Source: Nyssa sinensis
Lineage: Eukaryota; Streptophyta; Magnoliopsida; Cornales; Nyssaceae
Assembly (NCBI GenBank): GCA_008638375.1
Contig: CM018051.1
Coordinates: forward strand, 9,469,387-9,533,386
Direction: 5' to 3'
Length of the DNA stretch: 64,000 nucleotides
Shown here: positions 17,971-30,832 of the stretch, piece by piece
Layout of the letters: each line of letters opens with the position of its first letter
How positions within the stretch are numbered: position 1 is the first letter of the stretch
Program-made: the position numbers and the translations under genes
Notes under the pieces: generated by a model
The model's input: only the letters and a program-made list of their open reading frames with translations
Databases searched by the model: none
What the model was told of the DNA's origin: nothing

Positions 17971-18705
17971 TTTAATTTATTATGTTTATGTTAATCACAA
18001 TCAGGGTGCATGCTTCAATATTTTAATGGTTTCACCTAAATAAGAATATAAACATTCATGATTTTAGGTGGATCCATGCCCATGAAGCTTTTGAGGAGAG
18101 GACTTTCCGGTGTGCTTTCGGTGACAAAACACCAATGTTTAAAACGAAGATAGCGATAATACACTAAAGAACGCTCCCATGCCATCTCCAAACTTCCAAA
18201 GGATATAATAAAATATAGAGTAACAATTGTAATTTTTTTTTTTTTTTTCATTTCCTATTTTTAAAATTTGGCATTTTAATTAAAATATTTTATTTTTTTA
18301 TTTTTTACCTTTACATGCAAAAAATAATTAATATAAACAAAAATAAAAAATTACAGACATAAATCCATAAAGCAGTGGACAGATCTCACATATTTGTTAT
18401 TCACTTTTATAATTAATTTATCCTAATTTTACTCTAATTAATATATATATACTCCTATTAAAAATCAACTAACCTACTCTAAATATAATTAGGAATAATA
18501 AAAAAACACTCTATTAATTTGTATGACACTATTAAATAAAAATATGAAAATTTTCAAGCATACGGACTTGATTTAATTGACCCACAATGCATCTGTTAAA
18601 CAAAATTCGGCAATACAATTCTTCTACGCCTTCTCCAACAAGAATCTTTAAAGTGATTCATGTCGACAATAATCTAAAACAGTAAAAATCAATTTTCATC
18701 TTCAC

Positions 18706-18844
18706 ACGCCAGAGGCAGAAGGAGGGAGACTAAGGGGCCATGTTCCTCCCTCCCCTCCCAAAAAAAAAAGTTTGAAAATTATATTTTTTTCTCTTTATTT
18801 TAATAGAAATTTTTGTAAAAATTAAGACTTGTCCCCCAAAATTT

Positions 18845-18889
<45 letters not shown>

Positions 18890-18955
18890 ACATTTTGAAA
18901 TTTACACTTTGACCCCCTCCTTTAACTATAATTTCTAGATTCATCACTGTTACAT
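18706..18955. mobile_element. dispersed non-coding repeat with TA microsatellite core
   Basis: The motif series TTTTAATAGAAATTTTTGTAA, AAATTAAGACTTGTCCCCCA and GACCCCCTCCTTTAACT recurs in related form at 47260-47430 and 54285-54475, so this is a repeat family. A pure (TA)n tract of about 40 bp sits at 18846-18887. No coding content. Confidence 0.5.
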
Positions 18956-19429
18956 GTGAATGTACTCGAATCTTATATTTAACATACAATTTCTCAACTT
19001 GTTTATCATGATTAAAGAATGAATTCATACTCATCCATTTAAAATATAATAAAAGATTGAATCCATACATGTTCATTCAAAATAAAGATTAAGATACGAT
19101 TAATTCATTCCAGTAACTTCTACCATCACAATAACATGGAACATGCCTTTATTGATGGACAAAATAAAAGTTTCTAAATCTTAAGAGGACCATGGCCCAC
19201 CTTTGGCTATATGTGGCTTTGTCTCTGCAGTGGTCTTGGATCCTAACATGGTGATCTAAGCCAATGGAGAAGCACTATATGTAAGAAAAATATTAACATA
19301 AAGTTTTTAACATGACTGTATGACTATATATATGTTTAAGTTAAACCTAACTCATTGAACAAATAAAAAGTATGAAAATGATGAGTTGTGGGGTCAAGAT
19401 TTGACGAGCAATTAATGCACACCCTCTGT

Positions 19430-19700
19430 GTATTATATGACTATACTAGTTTGATATTGCATAATTGCTGATGCGACTGCATGTGTTTTGCTCCCATGTT
19501 TGGGCTGGTGGTTTGGTCGTCTGGCCTCTGCTTTAGGTAGTTGTAGTATTGTTAGGTTGCTGACTTGCTGGTTTTGGTTGTTGCTGGTTGGTTTGTTGAT
19601 TGCTCCGCCTCTATTTGACGTTTGCCTTTGTAGTCTTGGGCCTTTTGTTGTTCTTTTGGTTGCTGCCTTGTGGCTTTTGCCTTTCTTTAATAAATTCTTA
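19430..19700 (+). other. possible LINE-type 3' end
   Basis: A T/G-rich, C-poor stretch (GTAGTCTTGGGCCTTTTGTT, then GCTTTTGCCTTTCTTTAATA) resembles the 3' untranslated end of plant non-LTR retrotransposons. No preceding ORF2 sequence was found, so the assignment is tentative. Confidence 0.3.
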
Positions 19701-19904
19701 ATTATATTCTTTACATATAATTCACACAAACTTCTCTTACGATATCTTATATTACAGGCAATACTCTTAAGATTTTTGAAATTAGTTTTGTCTCTTTATT
19801 TGGTAGGAAAAAATTGAGAAAATTTGATAGAAATTTTGTAATATTTGTAAAAATTATTAAATTTGGATGACACGATCTCGATAATGTATTTTCTTCTGCC
19901 AACG

Positions 19905-20673
19905 CATTTATGCTCTTAAAACTCTTGAAAAATTTGGTTTTCTTGATTCTCGAGCCTCTTCATTTTTCATGAAAACAACATTTAAAGTTGAACAATCACA
20001 ATTGTGAGATGTTTTTGGACCCTTCACTTTTCATAGAACTAACATTTAAAGTTGAACAATGATAATGGTGAGATGCTTTTGGACCCTTCACTTTATAGAC
20101 ATTTAGTTGAATGTCTAATTTACCTTACCACCATCACCCTTCTCGATTTAGCTTATTTTGTGCATATGCTAAAGTCAATTTCTTGATAAGGCTTATTAAC
20201 CTCATCAGTATGTTGCTACTCATATTCTTCCAAAGCAAAATCCGAGTCAACGAATTTTACTTTCTTCATCAAGTGATTTTTAACTATTTGCCTTTTGTGA
20301 TGTTGATTGAGTTAGTTATCCTAATTTTTGTCGATTCATTACTTAGTTATTGCATTCTTCTTAGACCTTCTCCTACCTCATGGAAATTCAGAAAGCAAAT
20401 CATTGTTTTCAAATATTTTGTTGAAGCCAAATGTTGCTCCATGACCAAGTACTTGCTTTGAGATCACTTAATTGTCTTATCTACTCCAAGATTTTGGACT
20501 AGATCCCAAGTCTGTCCTATTTTTCATGAATGTACAAATTATATTAAAATTAATTGTCACATCATTCATGAAAAAATTTTAAATTGATTTGATCTGTACT
20601 TATATTTCAGCCTCACAACAACAATTAATTAATTGATGTTTTTACCAAATCATTTCATCCCTGTGTATGTGTG

Positions 20674-20680
<7 letters not shown>
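19905..20680 (+). pseudogene. decayed Copia pol fragment (end of RT plus RNase H)
   Basis: Read across frames, the segment follows the Copia order: YALKTLEKFGFLDSRAS (end of RT), LIYLTTITLLDLAYFVHML (cf. LIYLTITRPDLAYSVHVL), then LLSYCILLRPSPTSWKFRKQ, a degraded form of the RNase H SGYCIFLG-SWKSKKQ block. FHECTNYIKINCHIIHEK follows, then a remnant of the SxxQLADVFTK ending near 20620-20650. Stops and frame changes are frequent. No LTRs are visible. A 64-bp local duplication interrupts it (see 19965-20095). Confidence 0.75.
19965..20095. repeat. 64-bp tandem duplication
   Basis: The stretch beginning AACATTTAAAGTTGAACAAT at 19977 recurs at 20041, and both copies run into TTTTGGACCCTTCACTTT. 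It lies within the decayed Copia fragment and adds to its disruption. Confidence 0.85.
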
Positions 20681-20718
<38 letters not shown>

Positions 20719-21059
20719 GTGATGGTTATCCCCACGTGAATGCACAAACGGATTTGTTATTAAAAGTCAGGTTAGGGCTAATTAAGGCTATAAAGGCTGT
20801 GGGAGGGCAATGATTGCCGCTGCTAATCATGTGGGTATGCATTTTGTTACTTTTATGAAATGTGACCCAAAAAGAAAAAGGACTTGTAGTGTTTGTGTTT
20901 GATTATTGCGATCAAGTGAGATTCATTCAGACAAAGTTTGTCGGGAATTCTTTATTAATAATGTACATAAAAGGAAATAATGCAGAGGTATCCCATAATT
21001 ACAATACAACATCCACTCAGATCCTAATTATTTTTATTTAACATCCATAAGTTTTTTTT

Positions 21060-21320
21060 TTTTTTTTTTTTTGAGTAATACTATATTGATCCTATAATTC
21101 TATCAAAAGTGTTTACACAGTTAATGTGACAGTGTTGTCTTGGTTTTATATCATATCATAAGTTTTTTTTTCTTGAGTAATATTATGCTGACTCAATAAT
21201 TCTACCAAAAGTGTTTACACAGCTAATGTGACAGTGTTGTATTGGTTTAACCAATACAACACTGTCACATCAACTGTGTAAATACTTTTGATAAAAATCT
21301 TGAGTAAGCATAGCATTACT
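21060..21320. mobile_element. foldback element with near-perfect hairpin
   Basis: The right half (about 21170-21320) is a near-perfect palindrome centred at 21247, with the core TTGGTTTAACCAA. Arms of about 70 bases carry GTGTTTACACAG, TGTGACAGTGTTGTATTGG and the mirrored sequence, ending GAGTAATATTATGCTG / CAGTAATGCTATGCTTACTC-like termini. A second, partial copy of the left arm precedes it (about 21070-21150). No coding capacity; a MITE or foldback transposon. Confidence 0.8.
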
Positions 21321-21659
21321 GTTTTTTTTTATTACTCCAAATTATAGATATACATATTTTTTTTATCTTTTCAAACTCTTTTCGTTTCTTTGTGATTAAA
21401 TTCAAATTCTAGATTTGATTTAAAATTTATTCACCTATATATATATATATATATATGTGCATATTATTATTATATATATCTCTAGACTTGAGGAAGAACA
21501 CGTGATTATAATTGTCCATGGTTAGTACGTGGTACATCCAAACAAAAGGTCACTCTTGTCATTTCTTAGTAGTCTCGGTGGGCAATATTGTCATTTTATC
21601 TTTTTTAAGGACAAATTTAGTATTGAAGAAATTATTAAGTTAGATAAAAGAAATTGATG

Positions 21660-23930
21660 GAAGGGAAAATTTATTATCAATATTTAAGTCAAAGATGTCG
21701 CATAATTACAATAATTGTAATGTTAATATTTGTAATTGTCAAATATTTTAGAAAAAATTTATCTAATTATTTCTATTCTTATTCATAAGAGACATTCACT
21801 CAATGTAATTGTTGAGTCAGAACTAAGGTCTCATTTGAAATAACAAAATACTTTTATATTGATAAATAGAACTTTTTTCTAACCCGTTGTACTAAAAAAA
21901 TGTGATTGTTGAGTCCAAAATACACACTCTAAGTAAGAAATTTAATTTATTTGATCAGACATTTGGAAATATGGGTTCACTTAAATCTCAAAAAATCTCA
22001 TTATTTTTTAAATTTGGACTTAGGAATTGTATATTTGTTTCACCATTTGAAGCCATTTTAGGATGATGATAAATTTAGGTCAATAAGTTACTGAAAAAAA
22101 TTTAGATACATGAAAAGATATTAAGAGGCTATTTAATGTTAAATAAGGTATTATGAAAAACTTATCGAAATATTTGATTAACTTATAATACTAATTAGGA
22201 TATATTACCGAAGTCAATTATTATTCATATATTTAATCTGGTATAATTATTTCTCATAAGTTTTAAAATTAACGACATAAAATAATGATCTTACTAAATA
22301 ATTACTCTGAATTTTTCTTTTTAATCTAATTATTTGTTTTGTAAATGACTATTATAGAAATTGTATAATCTTATACTCTCTTTTTTCTTATCTATCAACA
22401 CAATGAATAGAACTCGAACATGGCCACAATCATTCCAACAGTCAGTGAGAGCCAGCCATCTAAGTGAATAGGACATCGCATTAGCGATTCGCTAAATAAA
22501 TTGATTAATAATATAGAATATACAACGATAAAGACCATTCCTGAGAGCCCATACTATCTATCTATCCATATATAAATATATATATATATATATATTCATA
22601 TAGATATATCAAAAAGTGATTAGATCCAAGAACGTTGAAAAGTAGTTGGTCATAGGCAGTAGCACTGTGTAGCCACGTAGTTTGGGTAAGTTATTTTATG
22701 AATCTATTGTTTGTTTATATGAACGTCAATTTAATTCACTCTGCTTTATTAAAAATTTGTCATTCTAATTTTTAATGAAAGATTCATAGAAAAATTATTT
22801 TTACTCATTAGAATTTAGAGAGTAGTCTCATCTTACTTATATAAAATAAAATAATAAAATAATTTTATATTATATAATAATATTTCTTAGTCATTTAAGA
22901 AAAATTTATATAAATTTGATAGAGTTATATATTTTAAAAAAAAATAGTCATTTTAATTTTTTTATTAATTTATATATTTTTTATTTTAAAACATGTTTAG
23001 TATTATTTAAAATATGTTAATTATAATTAATTTAAAAATTTATAAATAAATGAAAAATACGATGGAAACTAATTTCTGCCCATTACGAGTTTAAACATAG
23101 AAAAGATAAAAAAATCGCAAGACAAGATTGAAGAGGGATTCCTCGTCACAAAGCCGTCTGGTTGTCAATCGTAGTTGTGTGCCATGAGTAATACAATTGG
23201 ACCTTACAAAATATTAAATGGCATGTTCATACAATAATTTCTGTGCAGGGCCTACAGCCTCTACGTCACTTTTGTATATCAATAAGATATATCCGCCATC
23301 AATCCTGACCTTCTGTATCCGTTTAGTAGTGAAAGATTTCAACCAATTAACTCTAGAGGGAGAGAGTTTTAGAGAGAAAAAGAGGGAGATGAGGTACCCA
23401 TCTGCATTTCCTGCATCGACAAGAAAAAGTACTCCAATGTTTTAGCAAAGAGGGACTGAGGAGAGGGCCATGGACACCTGAGGAAGATGTGATTTTGGCC
23501 AGTTACATCAAGAGAGAAGGTGAAGGACAGTGGCGAACGCTGCCCAAACGAGCTGGCTTGCTCCGGTGTGGTAAGAGTTGCAGACTCCGGTGGATGAATT
23601 ATCTCCGGCCATCTGTTAAGAGGGGCCAGATCGCTCCCGACGAGGAAGATCTCATTCTTCGTCTTCATCGATTGCTCGGCAATAGGTACTGTTTCATTCA
23701 TTTTATGATTTCCTTCCCCCTATAAGATATAAACGGATTTGTACAGTGCACGAGATTTAGCTGATTGTGGATTCAAGGAAGATCAGACTTAAGCAGCCTT
23801 ACTTCTACAAGCAATTAAACTATTTTGATTCAAACCCATGAACTCTCCGATCATAGTAGAGTAATCTTACCTGCCCGCGTACACACGAATATATGTATAG
23901 TGTTATTTTTGTACCTGTTTCATTCTGTTA

Positions 23931-23976
<46 letters not shown>

Positions 23977-23983
23977 GTATATG

Positions 23984-24014
<31 letters not shown>

Positions 24015-24807
24015 TATAAGTGTGGCTGCTGAGAGTAACAGTTATATTATATTATGGGAATTCACTCTCAGGTGGGCTTTAATAGCTGGAAGAATCCCAG
24101 GACGTACCGACAATGAGATCAAGAACTACTGGAATTCCCATCTCAGCAAGAAGCTCATCAGCCAAGGAATAGATCCGAGGACTCACAAGCCAATGAACCC
24201 TAACCCAAATTCCTCAGGAAATATTTACCCTACAATACCAAATCCAAATCCAAATCCAAACACGAGCCCAAACCCCGAACACTATCAATGAGAGTGGTGA
24301 AAATCCCAAAGTGACTGACTTGGATCAGTATCAAAACCCGGTCGTCAATAACAATGGTGAAAACTGGCAAAACGCAGTTGGGTTGACGATGGGATCAAAA
24401 AGCTGCCATGGAAACCAAAGCAACGAAGAATACAATATTGAGTTCTACAATTTTGATGATACATTCTCTTCGATTCTGAATAATTATTTATTTAATGAGG
24501 ATATTGTGTTTACGAATCAACAGGCCAACATTGTGCTTGCTGCAGCTTCACCACCCCAGTCTGTAATGTATTCTCTGCAAACCTTCAATCATGGCACTAT
24601 ATGGGAAGCTTCATTCCCATCAACCATGGCTACTTTTGGTGATGAACAAACTGAATCAAATAATTACTAGACTGGAACGATCACAGAGTCGAATAGAAAA
24701 ACCAATGAGTTGGATTTTTATTTTATGTGCGAAATATTGTGTTCTATCTGTTTATATGATCCAAATAATATAAGGAAACTTTATCTTGCATGTTCTACAA
24801 CTGTTAC

Positions 24808-24839
<32 letters not shown>

Positions 24840-24946
24840 ATATATATCTATAGACACGTTCAGTAAAGAACCTTATCTTTAGAAACATCGAAATCATGAA
24901 TGGTGGGGTATGCTGATCTGCAAATGAAAATGAAAGGCTTGAAAAA
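21660..24946. repeat. segmental duplication, copy A (MYB pseudogene)
   Basis: About 3.3 kb of DNA corresponds co-linearly to 27755-31247, covering upstream DNA, both exons, the intron and the 3' flank of a MYB gene. Similarity begins near ATTTAAGT(C/T)A-AAGATGTCG (21680/27778) and ends near GGCTT(G/A)AAAAAGTAA (24935/31233). Copies differ by many substitutions and small indels, mainly outside the exons. Confidence 0.9.
23389..24670 (+). pseudogene. MYB5: R2R3-MYB5-like pseudogene (copy A)
   Basis: Homologue of MYB5-type regulators of proanthocyanidin, seed-coat and epidermal traits. Exon 1 is 23389-23685 and exon 2 is 24072-24670, separated by a GT-AG intron with (CT)n and (TA)n repeats. Compared with copy B there are two independent one-base insertions. 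One in codon 17 (CCA-A-TGT), together with a C-to-G change, gives a TAG at 23443. One in exon 2 (CCC-G-AAC) gives a TGA near 24289. The R2R3 region is otherwise well conserved. Unlike copy B, the last codons are intact ([14 protein letters not shown], stop 24668-24670). The TATA-like motif is also altered (TATATC at 23274 versus TATATAAA in copy B). Translation from the ATG at 23489 would lose part of R2, so function is unlikely. Confidence 0.88.
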
Positions 24947-24949
24947 GTA

Positions 24950-26809
24950 ACAAAAAAACAAAAAAAAAACCTTGATTCTTATGTTTAGAGTTATGATAAT
25001 TCACATCATCAGTAATTTTTTAGTGTATTTGAATAGCAATCTATTTTGTACTTTTCCCATATCGATTGTAACGGCCGCTTTAATTTATTATTTTTAACTC
25101 TTAGTTTCAGTTTGAAGATTGTAAATTCCTGAATGTAAAGTTCAATTATCATTTATTATTGAATGGTGTTTTATTATCTAGGTACCTTTATTCATATTTT
25201 TGTTCGTATAAAAAAATAATTAAAAATTATTGATTGTTATTATATTAATTATTTTAAAAAAATTATTTCATCGATCGACGATGCTTACATTACCTACATC
25301 ATTCGAATACTTTTTTTAAGACAAATATAGATGATTATCCTTTATTATTCGATCAATGATCAAAATTTTCTTTTTGCTTTTTCTTTATTATATATTACAG
25401 TCTACCATGCTTACTCAAACTTAAACAGAAGATTTTCTTTTTACCTTTTCTTTATTATATATTGCAATCTACCATACTTGCTCAAACTTAATCGGAAGGA
25501 GTTTCATTTTATTTAAGTGTTTCAATTATAATATGTTATATAAGTAATTTATTTATATTTTTAAATTTTTAATATTTTGATTAAAACTAAATAATTATAT
25601 TATATACATGTTATTACATGCAGTCACATTTTAAAATTTTGACACGTAAATGAATAAAAGAAGATTCTTTTTTACCTGATTTAGAATCAAGCATTGTTCT
25701 ATTATAATATATTACTATGTATTTTTTTAAAAATTCAAAAAAACCCTACCCATTTGGGGGTTCCCTAATCAGCTTATGATAATATATAGTAGTGTCCTTG
25801 TTTTTTTTTTTTTGTTAAAAAGAAAAGAAAAAATACCTAAGAAGGAGATATGCTTGAATCTCACTTGGTGGATGGGTTAGAACCAGCAGCTTCTCTCTTT
25901 GTTCCACTCCCATATTATCAACAAATTCTGTACTTCAGTTTCCTTCCCTCAAAGTTTGACTGGAATGGCAACCTAGCTTTGAGTTTTGTAGCATAATTCT
26001 TAAAGTCTTGCGTCACGTTTGACAAACAGAAATAAAATATAACTATTATAAAATAGATTATTCATTTAAACTAAGAACCCGTTTGACTTAGACGTTAGAA
26101 GTCCAAATAAGCTTTCAAAACGGACTTCTCAAACGGATTTTATGTTCGGCGTAACGTTCGGGACAAAAAAAAAGCATTAGAGATGGGCTTCCGGCTGAGA
26201 TTCGGCTAACGCTACTTTGGGCAGCGTTCAGCCCAGCGTTGAAGGTCAGGAATTAAAAGGGTCACTGTTCGCTTTAATTATGAAAAAGCCGATCAGGTTT
26301 GCCATTTCACCCAGGAAAGTTTGCTTTATTTACGAGAATCCCAACACTGAAACTAACCCATATGTTGGATTCTTTTCGTTATTTACTTTTATGTCCTAAT
26401 AAGGACAAAAAAGTCTCTCTCCTCCTTTTCTTCCTGTCTCTCTTCTTTCTTTTCATTTTTTTTTTTTTTTGAGACTATCCCAAACTAACTCTAAAAAATT
26501 ATTTGAAATTATTTTTAATAAAATATTTATTTCATAAAATAAATATTTTTAATTATAGCTAAATAAAAATAATAAATAATAAAATTATCTCATTTTATGG
26601 TTTTATCGTATCAAACATAACATTACTTTCTTATTATAGTCAAACCGATCAATTAATACCTTGTGGAGACAGTCCTCGTCTTGTTATCTTTAAGAATGTT
26701 GACAGCCACTTGCCAATCTGATTCCACAATGTACTGGACATGCACCACTCTCATATATATATATATATATATTGCCATTCTGATTCCACAGTGTACTGGA
26801 CATGCACCA

Positions 26810-26849
<40 letters not shown>

Positions 26850-27590
26850 TGTCTATCTATCTTCTATATAATATATTAGAATGTATTAGTCACGTTAAAA
26901 ATTCGGAATTTTTCTTTTCTAAATTTTGGGTTTCTCCAAACTTCTTTTTCAAATTCGTCTTTTTAACTTTTAAACTAATCTAATTTATTTTTACCTCCAT
27001 TTCTTCTTATTTGATTGTGAAATCTTCTTTTTTAATTTTTTTTTTTTTTGTATCTTCGCACTTTTCTCTCAAATTTCTCTTTTAATTTTTAAACTATCCT
27101 AATTTATTCTCACTTTTTTTTTTTTTGGTCTCCCCACACTTCTCTCTCAAATCCCTCTTTTAATTTTTAAACTTTCTATCTTATTCATTTTAAAATTTTA
27201 AAATTAATAACTAATTACCACTATTTCATATCAAATCTCTTTTTTAATTTTTAAATTAATTTATTATCACATTTATCTCCTTTAATCTTATTTATTTTAA
27301 AATTAAGAATTACTCACCCTCATCCCATCCCATGGATCTAATATACAACCCACCCTGCTCATCCCTCACAACGACCATCCCCCTACGCTGAACAGTGATT
27401 TCCTCTCTCACCATCCAATTGTATTATATCTTATCTTCACACCATCGTTGCAACGTCACTAAATTCTGGGTATCCCTAACAGATATCTGACTTCACAGCC
27501 TCTGCATCCCAATATTAGTTGCAATAGTCTGCCGGTTTAATCACAATAAAGCACAAAAAGTCTTATTTGGGTATCTGTTCTTTATATATT
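24950..27590. other. spacer between the MYB duplicates
   Basis: No gene recognised. It holds a two-copy 67-bp tandem repeat (25365-25500, units starting ATTTTCTTTTT), a possible small DNA element from about 26078 (AACCCGTTTGACTTAGACG) to 26625, a two-copy repeat ending in TA runs (26707-26850), and about four diverged units of roughly 75-100 bp rich in CACTTCTCTCTCAAATCCCT and TTTTAATTTTTAAACT (26930-27290). Confidence 0.55.
26707..26850. repeat. two-copy tandem repeat with TA tails
   Basis: The segment TCTGATTCCACA(A/G)TGTACTGGACATGCACC appears twice, about 61 bases apart. Each copy is followed by ACTCTCA and a (TA)n run, suggesting slippage or unequal exchange through the microsatellite. 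Confidence 0.85.
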
Positions 27591-27592
27591 TT

Positions 27593-27720
27593 AAGGATAA
27601 TTACACTTACCTCTTTTGAAATTTTTGACAATTACAGAAACTTTTCATATAGTTTTTAAAATAACATTGTCCCCCCTATCAATCTTGTCTCCTTAACTTC
27701 CTTAACGAAAATTAGAGCTT
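27593..27720. mobile_element. partial long-inverted-repeat MITE, one end only
   Basis: AGGATAATTACACTTACCTC, then TTTTGAAATTTTTGACAATTA, matches the left arm of the elements at 9653 and 17429. No opposite arm follows before the MYB copy B duplication unit starts, so this is a truncated copy. Confidence 0.5.
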
Positions 27721-28710
27721 TTTGTGGATGCCAGTAGAGAAAAAGATGTTATTCTTATTTAAATTTATTATTAATATTTAAGTTAGAAAAGATGTCGTAT
27801 AATTACAAAAATGATAATGTTACTATTCATAATTGTCAAATATTTTAGAAAAAATTTACATAATTATCCTTATTCTTAATTATTCATACGGGACATCACT
27901 CGATATAATTATTGGGTCGGAAAACAATTAATACTCTATTTTTACAGACTTAATCCAAATTTAAAACTCAATTCATGCACATATACTTGAGTAGAACTTT
28001 TCTCCAATCCATTGTACTAAAAAAATGTGACTGTTGAGCCCACAATACACACTCTGAGTAAGAAATGTAACTTATTTGATCACACATCTGGATATAGGTC
28101 CACTTAAATCACAAAATATCTCATGTTTTTTTTCTAAATTTGGACTTAGACACTGGATATTTGTTTCACCATTTTAAGCCATTTTAGGATGATGATGAAT
28201 TTAGGTCAATAAGTTATGAAAAAATTTTAGATACAATAAAATATATTAAGAGGCTACTTAATATTAAATAAGGTATTATGAAAAACTAATTTATCGAAAT
28301 ATTTGATTAACCTATAATACCAATTAATTAAGATATATTGTGGAAGTCAATTATTATTTATATATTTAATATGATATAATTATTCCTCATAAGTTTTAAA
28401 ACTAACGACATAAAATAATAATCTCACTAAAGAATTATTCTAAATATTTCCCCTTCTAATCTAATTATTTGTTTTGTAAATGACTATTATAGAAATTGTA
28501 TAATCTTTTACTCTCTGTTTTTCTTATCTATCAGCACAATGAATAGAACTCGAACATGCCCACAATCATTCCAACGCCAGTGAGAGTCAGCCATCTAAGT
28601 GAATAGGACGTGGCAATGGCGATTACCTAAATAAATTGATTAATAATATAAAATATACAACAATAAAGACCATTCGTGAGAGCTCATACTATACTATATA
28701 TACATACATA

Positions 28711-28745
<35 letters not shown>

Positions 28746-29489
28746 TCATATAGATGTATGAAAAAGTGATTAGATCCATGAACGTTGAAAAGTAGTTGGT
28801 CATAGGCAGTAGTACTGAGGCATAAGCAGTAGTACTAGTACTGTCACTACTGTGTACCCACGTAGTTTGGGTAAGTTATTTTATGAATCTATTGTTTGTT
28901 TATATGAATGTCAATTTAATCCTCTCTTGCTTCATTAAAAATTTGTTATTTCCATTTTTAATAAAAGATTTATAGAAAAATTATTTTTACTCATTAGAAT
29001 TTAGAGAGTAGCCTCACTTCATTTATATAAAATAAAATAATTTTATATTATATAATAATATTTTTTAGTCATTCAATACAAATTTATACAAATTTAATAA
29101 AATTATATGTTTAAAAAAAATATTATTTTAATTTTTTATTAACTTGTATATTTTTTATTTTAAAACATATCTGATATTATTTAAAATGTTTAATTATAAA
29201 TAATTTAAAATAAATAAATAAAATTTTAAAAATACAATGAAAACTATATTTTTTTTTTACCTATTATGAGTTTAAACAAATTTAGAAAAGGAAAAAAAAA
29301 AACACAAGACAAGATTGAAGAACGATTCCTCGTCACAAAGCCGTTTCTTGTCGATCCTAATTGTGTGCCATGAGTAGTACAAGTTTTATTGTTTTTTTTT
29401 TTTTAATTTATTTGGACCTTACAAAATATTAAATGGCATGTTCATACAATAATTTCTGTGCAGGGCCTACAGCCTCTACGTCCCTTTTG

Positions 29490-29497
29490 TATATAAA
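29490..29497 (+). promoter_or_regulatory. TATA box of the MYB copy B gene
   Basis: TATATAAA about 110 bases upstream of the start codon. The matching site in copy A reads TATATCAA, one reason to think copy A is no longer expressed normally. Confidence 0.55.
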
Positions 29498-29599
29498 TGA
29501 GATATATCCACCATCAATCCTGACCCTCTCTGTCCGTTTAGTAGTGAAAGATTTCAACCAACTCTAGAGGGAGAGAGTTTTAGAGAGAGAAAGAGGTAG

Positions 29600-30139
29600 A
29601 TGAGGTACCCATCTGCATTTCCTGCATCGACAAGAAAAAGTACTCCATGTTTTACCAAAGAGGGACTGAAGAGAGGGCCGTGGACACCTGAGGAAGATGT
29701 GATTTTGGCCAGTTACATCAAGAGAGAAGGTGAAGGACAGTGGCGAACGTTGCCCAAACGAGCTGGCTTGCTCCGGTGTGGTAAGAGTTGCAGACTCCGG
29801 TGGATGAATTATCTCCGGCCATCTGTTAAGAGGGGCCAGATCGCTCCCGACGAGGAAGATCTCATTCTTCGTCTTCATCGATTGCTCGGCAATAGGTACT
29901 GTTTCATTCATTTTATGATTTCCTTCCCCCTATTATATATAAACGGATTGGTACAGTGCACGAGATTTAGCTGATGTGGATTCAAGGAAGATCAGACTTA
30001 AGCAACTTTACTTCTACAAGCAATTAAACTATTTTGATTCAAACTCATGAACTCTCCGATCATAGTAGAGTAATCTTACCTGCCCGCGTACACACGAATA
30101 TATGTATAGTGTTATTTTTGTACCTGTTTCATTCTGTTA

Positions 30140-30197
<58 letters not shown>

Positions 30198-30832
30198 GTA
30201 TATGTATATATATTATAAGTGTGGATGCTGAGAGTAACAGTTATATTATATTATGGGAATTCACTCTCAGGTGGGCTTTAATAGCTGGAAGAATCCCAGG
30301 ACGTACCGACAATGAGATCAAGAACTACTGGAATTCCCATCTCAGCAAGAAGCTCATCAGCCAAGGAATAGATCCGAGGACTCACAAGCCAATGAACCCT
30401 AACCCAAATTCCTCAGGAAATATTTACCCTACAAATCCAAATCCAAACACGAGCCCAAACCCTAACACTATTAATGACAGTAGTGAAAATCCCAAAGTGA
30501 CTACCTTGGATCAGTATCAAAACCCGGTCGTCAATAACAATGGTGAAAATTGGCAAAACGCAGTTGGGATGACGATGGGATCAAAAAGCTGCCATGGAAA
30601 CCATAGCAACGAAGAATACAATATTGAGTTCTACAATTTTGATGATACATGCTTTTCATTTCTGAATAATTATTTATTTAATGAGGATATTGTGTTCACG
30701 AATCAACAGGCCAACATTGTGCTTGCTGCAGCTTCACCACCCCAGTCTGTAATGTATTCTCTGCAAACCTTCAATCATGGCACTATATGGGAAGCTTCAC
30801 TCCCATCAACCATGGCTACTTTTAGGCGATGA
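29600..30832 (+). CDS. MYB5: R2R3-MYB transcription factor, MYB5-like (copy B)
   Basis: Two exons, 29600-29895 and 30271-30832, joined at the usual R3 position ([12 protein letters not shown]), give 285 residues. R2 spans about 25-75 with Trp 28, 48 and 68; R3 about 78-126 with Ile in place of the first Trp, then Trp 100 and 119. The bHLH-interaction signature DLxxRxxxLxxxxxxLxxxR is present in R3. The opening [20 protein letters not shown] and the run [16 protein letters not shown] match the MYB5 clade, which acts with bHLH and WD40 partners on flavonoid and epidermal genes. The last codons are changed: an extra base after ATGGCTACTTTT makes the end MATFRR, where copy A still encodes [14 protein letters not shown]. 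The DNA-binding part is intact, so it may work. The first R2 intron found in many MYBs is absent. Confidence 0.88.
30142..30195. repeat. (CT)n microsatellite in the MYB copy B intron
   Basis: A pure CT run of about 54 bases; the equivalent in copy A (about 23933-23974) is shorter. ORFs across it encode meaningless Leu-Ser repeats. Confidence 0.9.

Noticed and set aside
18846..18887. Long TA tract as a matrix-attachment or centromeric signal
   Set aside because: Similar (TA)n runs occur at many places in the window; it is an ordinary microsatellite.
19433..19817. Overlapping ORFs of about 100 aa on both strands
   Set aside because: Low-complexity products and a T/G-rich, LINE 3' UTR-like composition. 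No domain on either strand.
23825..24019. ORFs encoding Leu-Ser repeats in the MYB introns
   Set aside because: Direct translation of a (CT)n microsatellite inside an intron.
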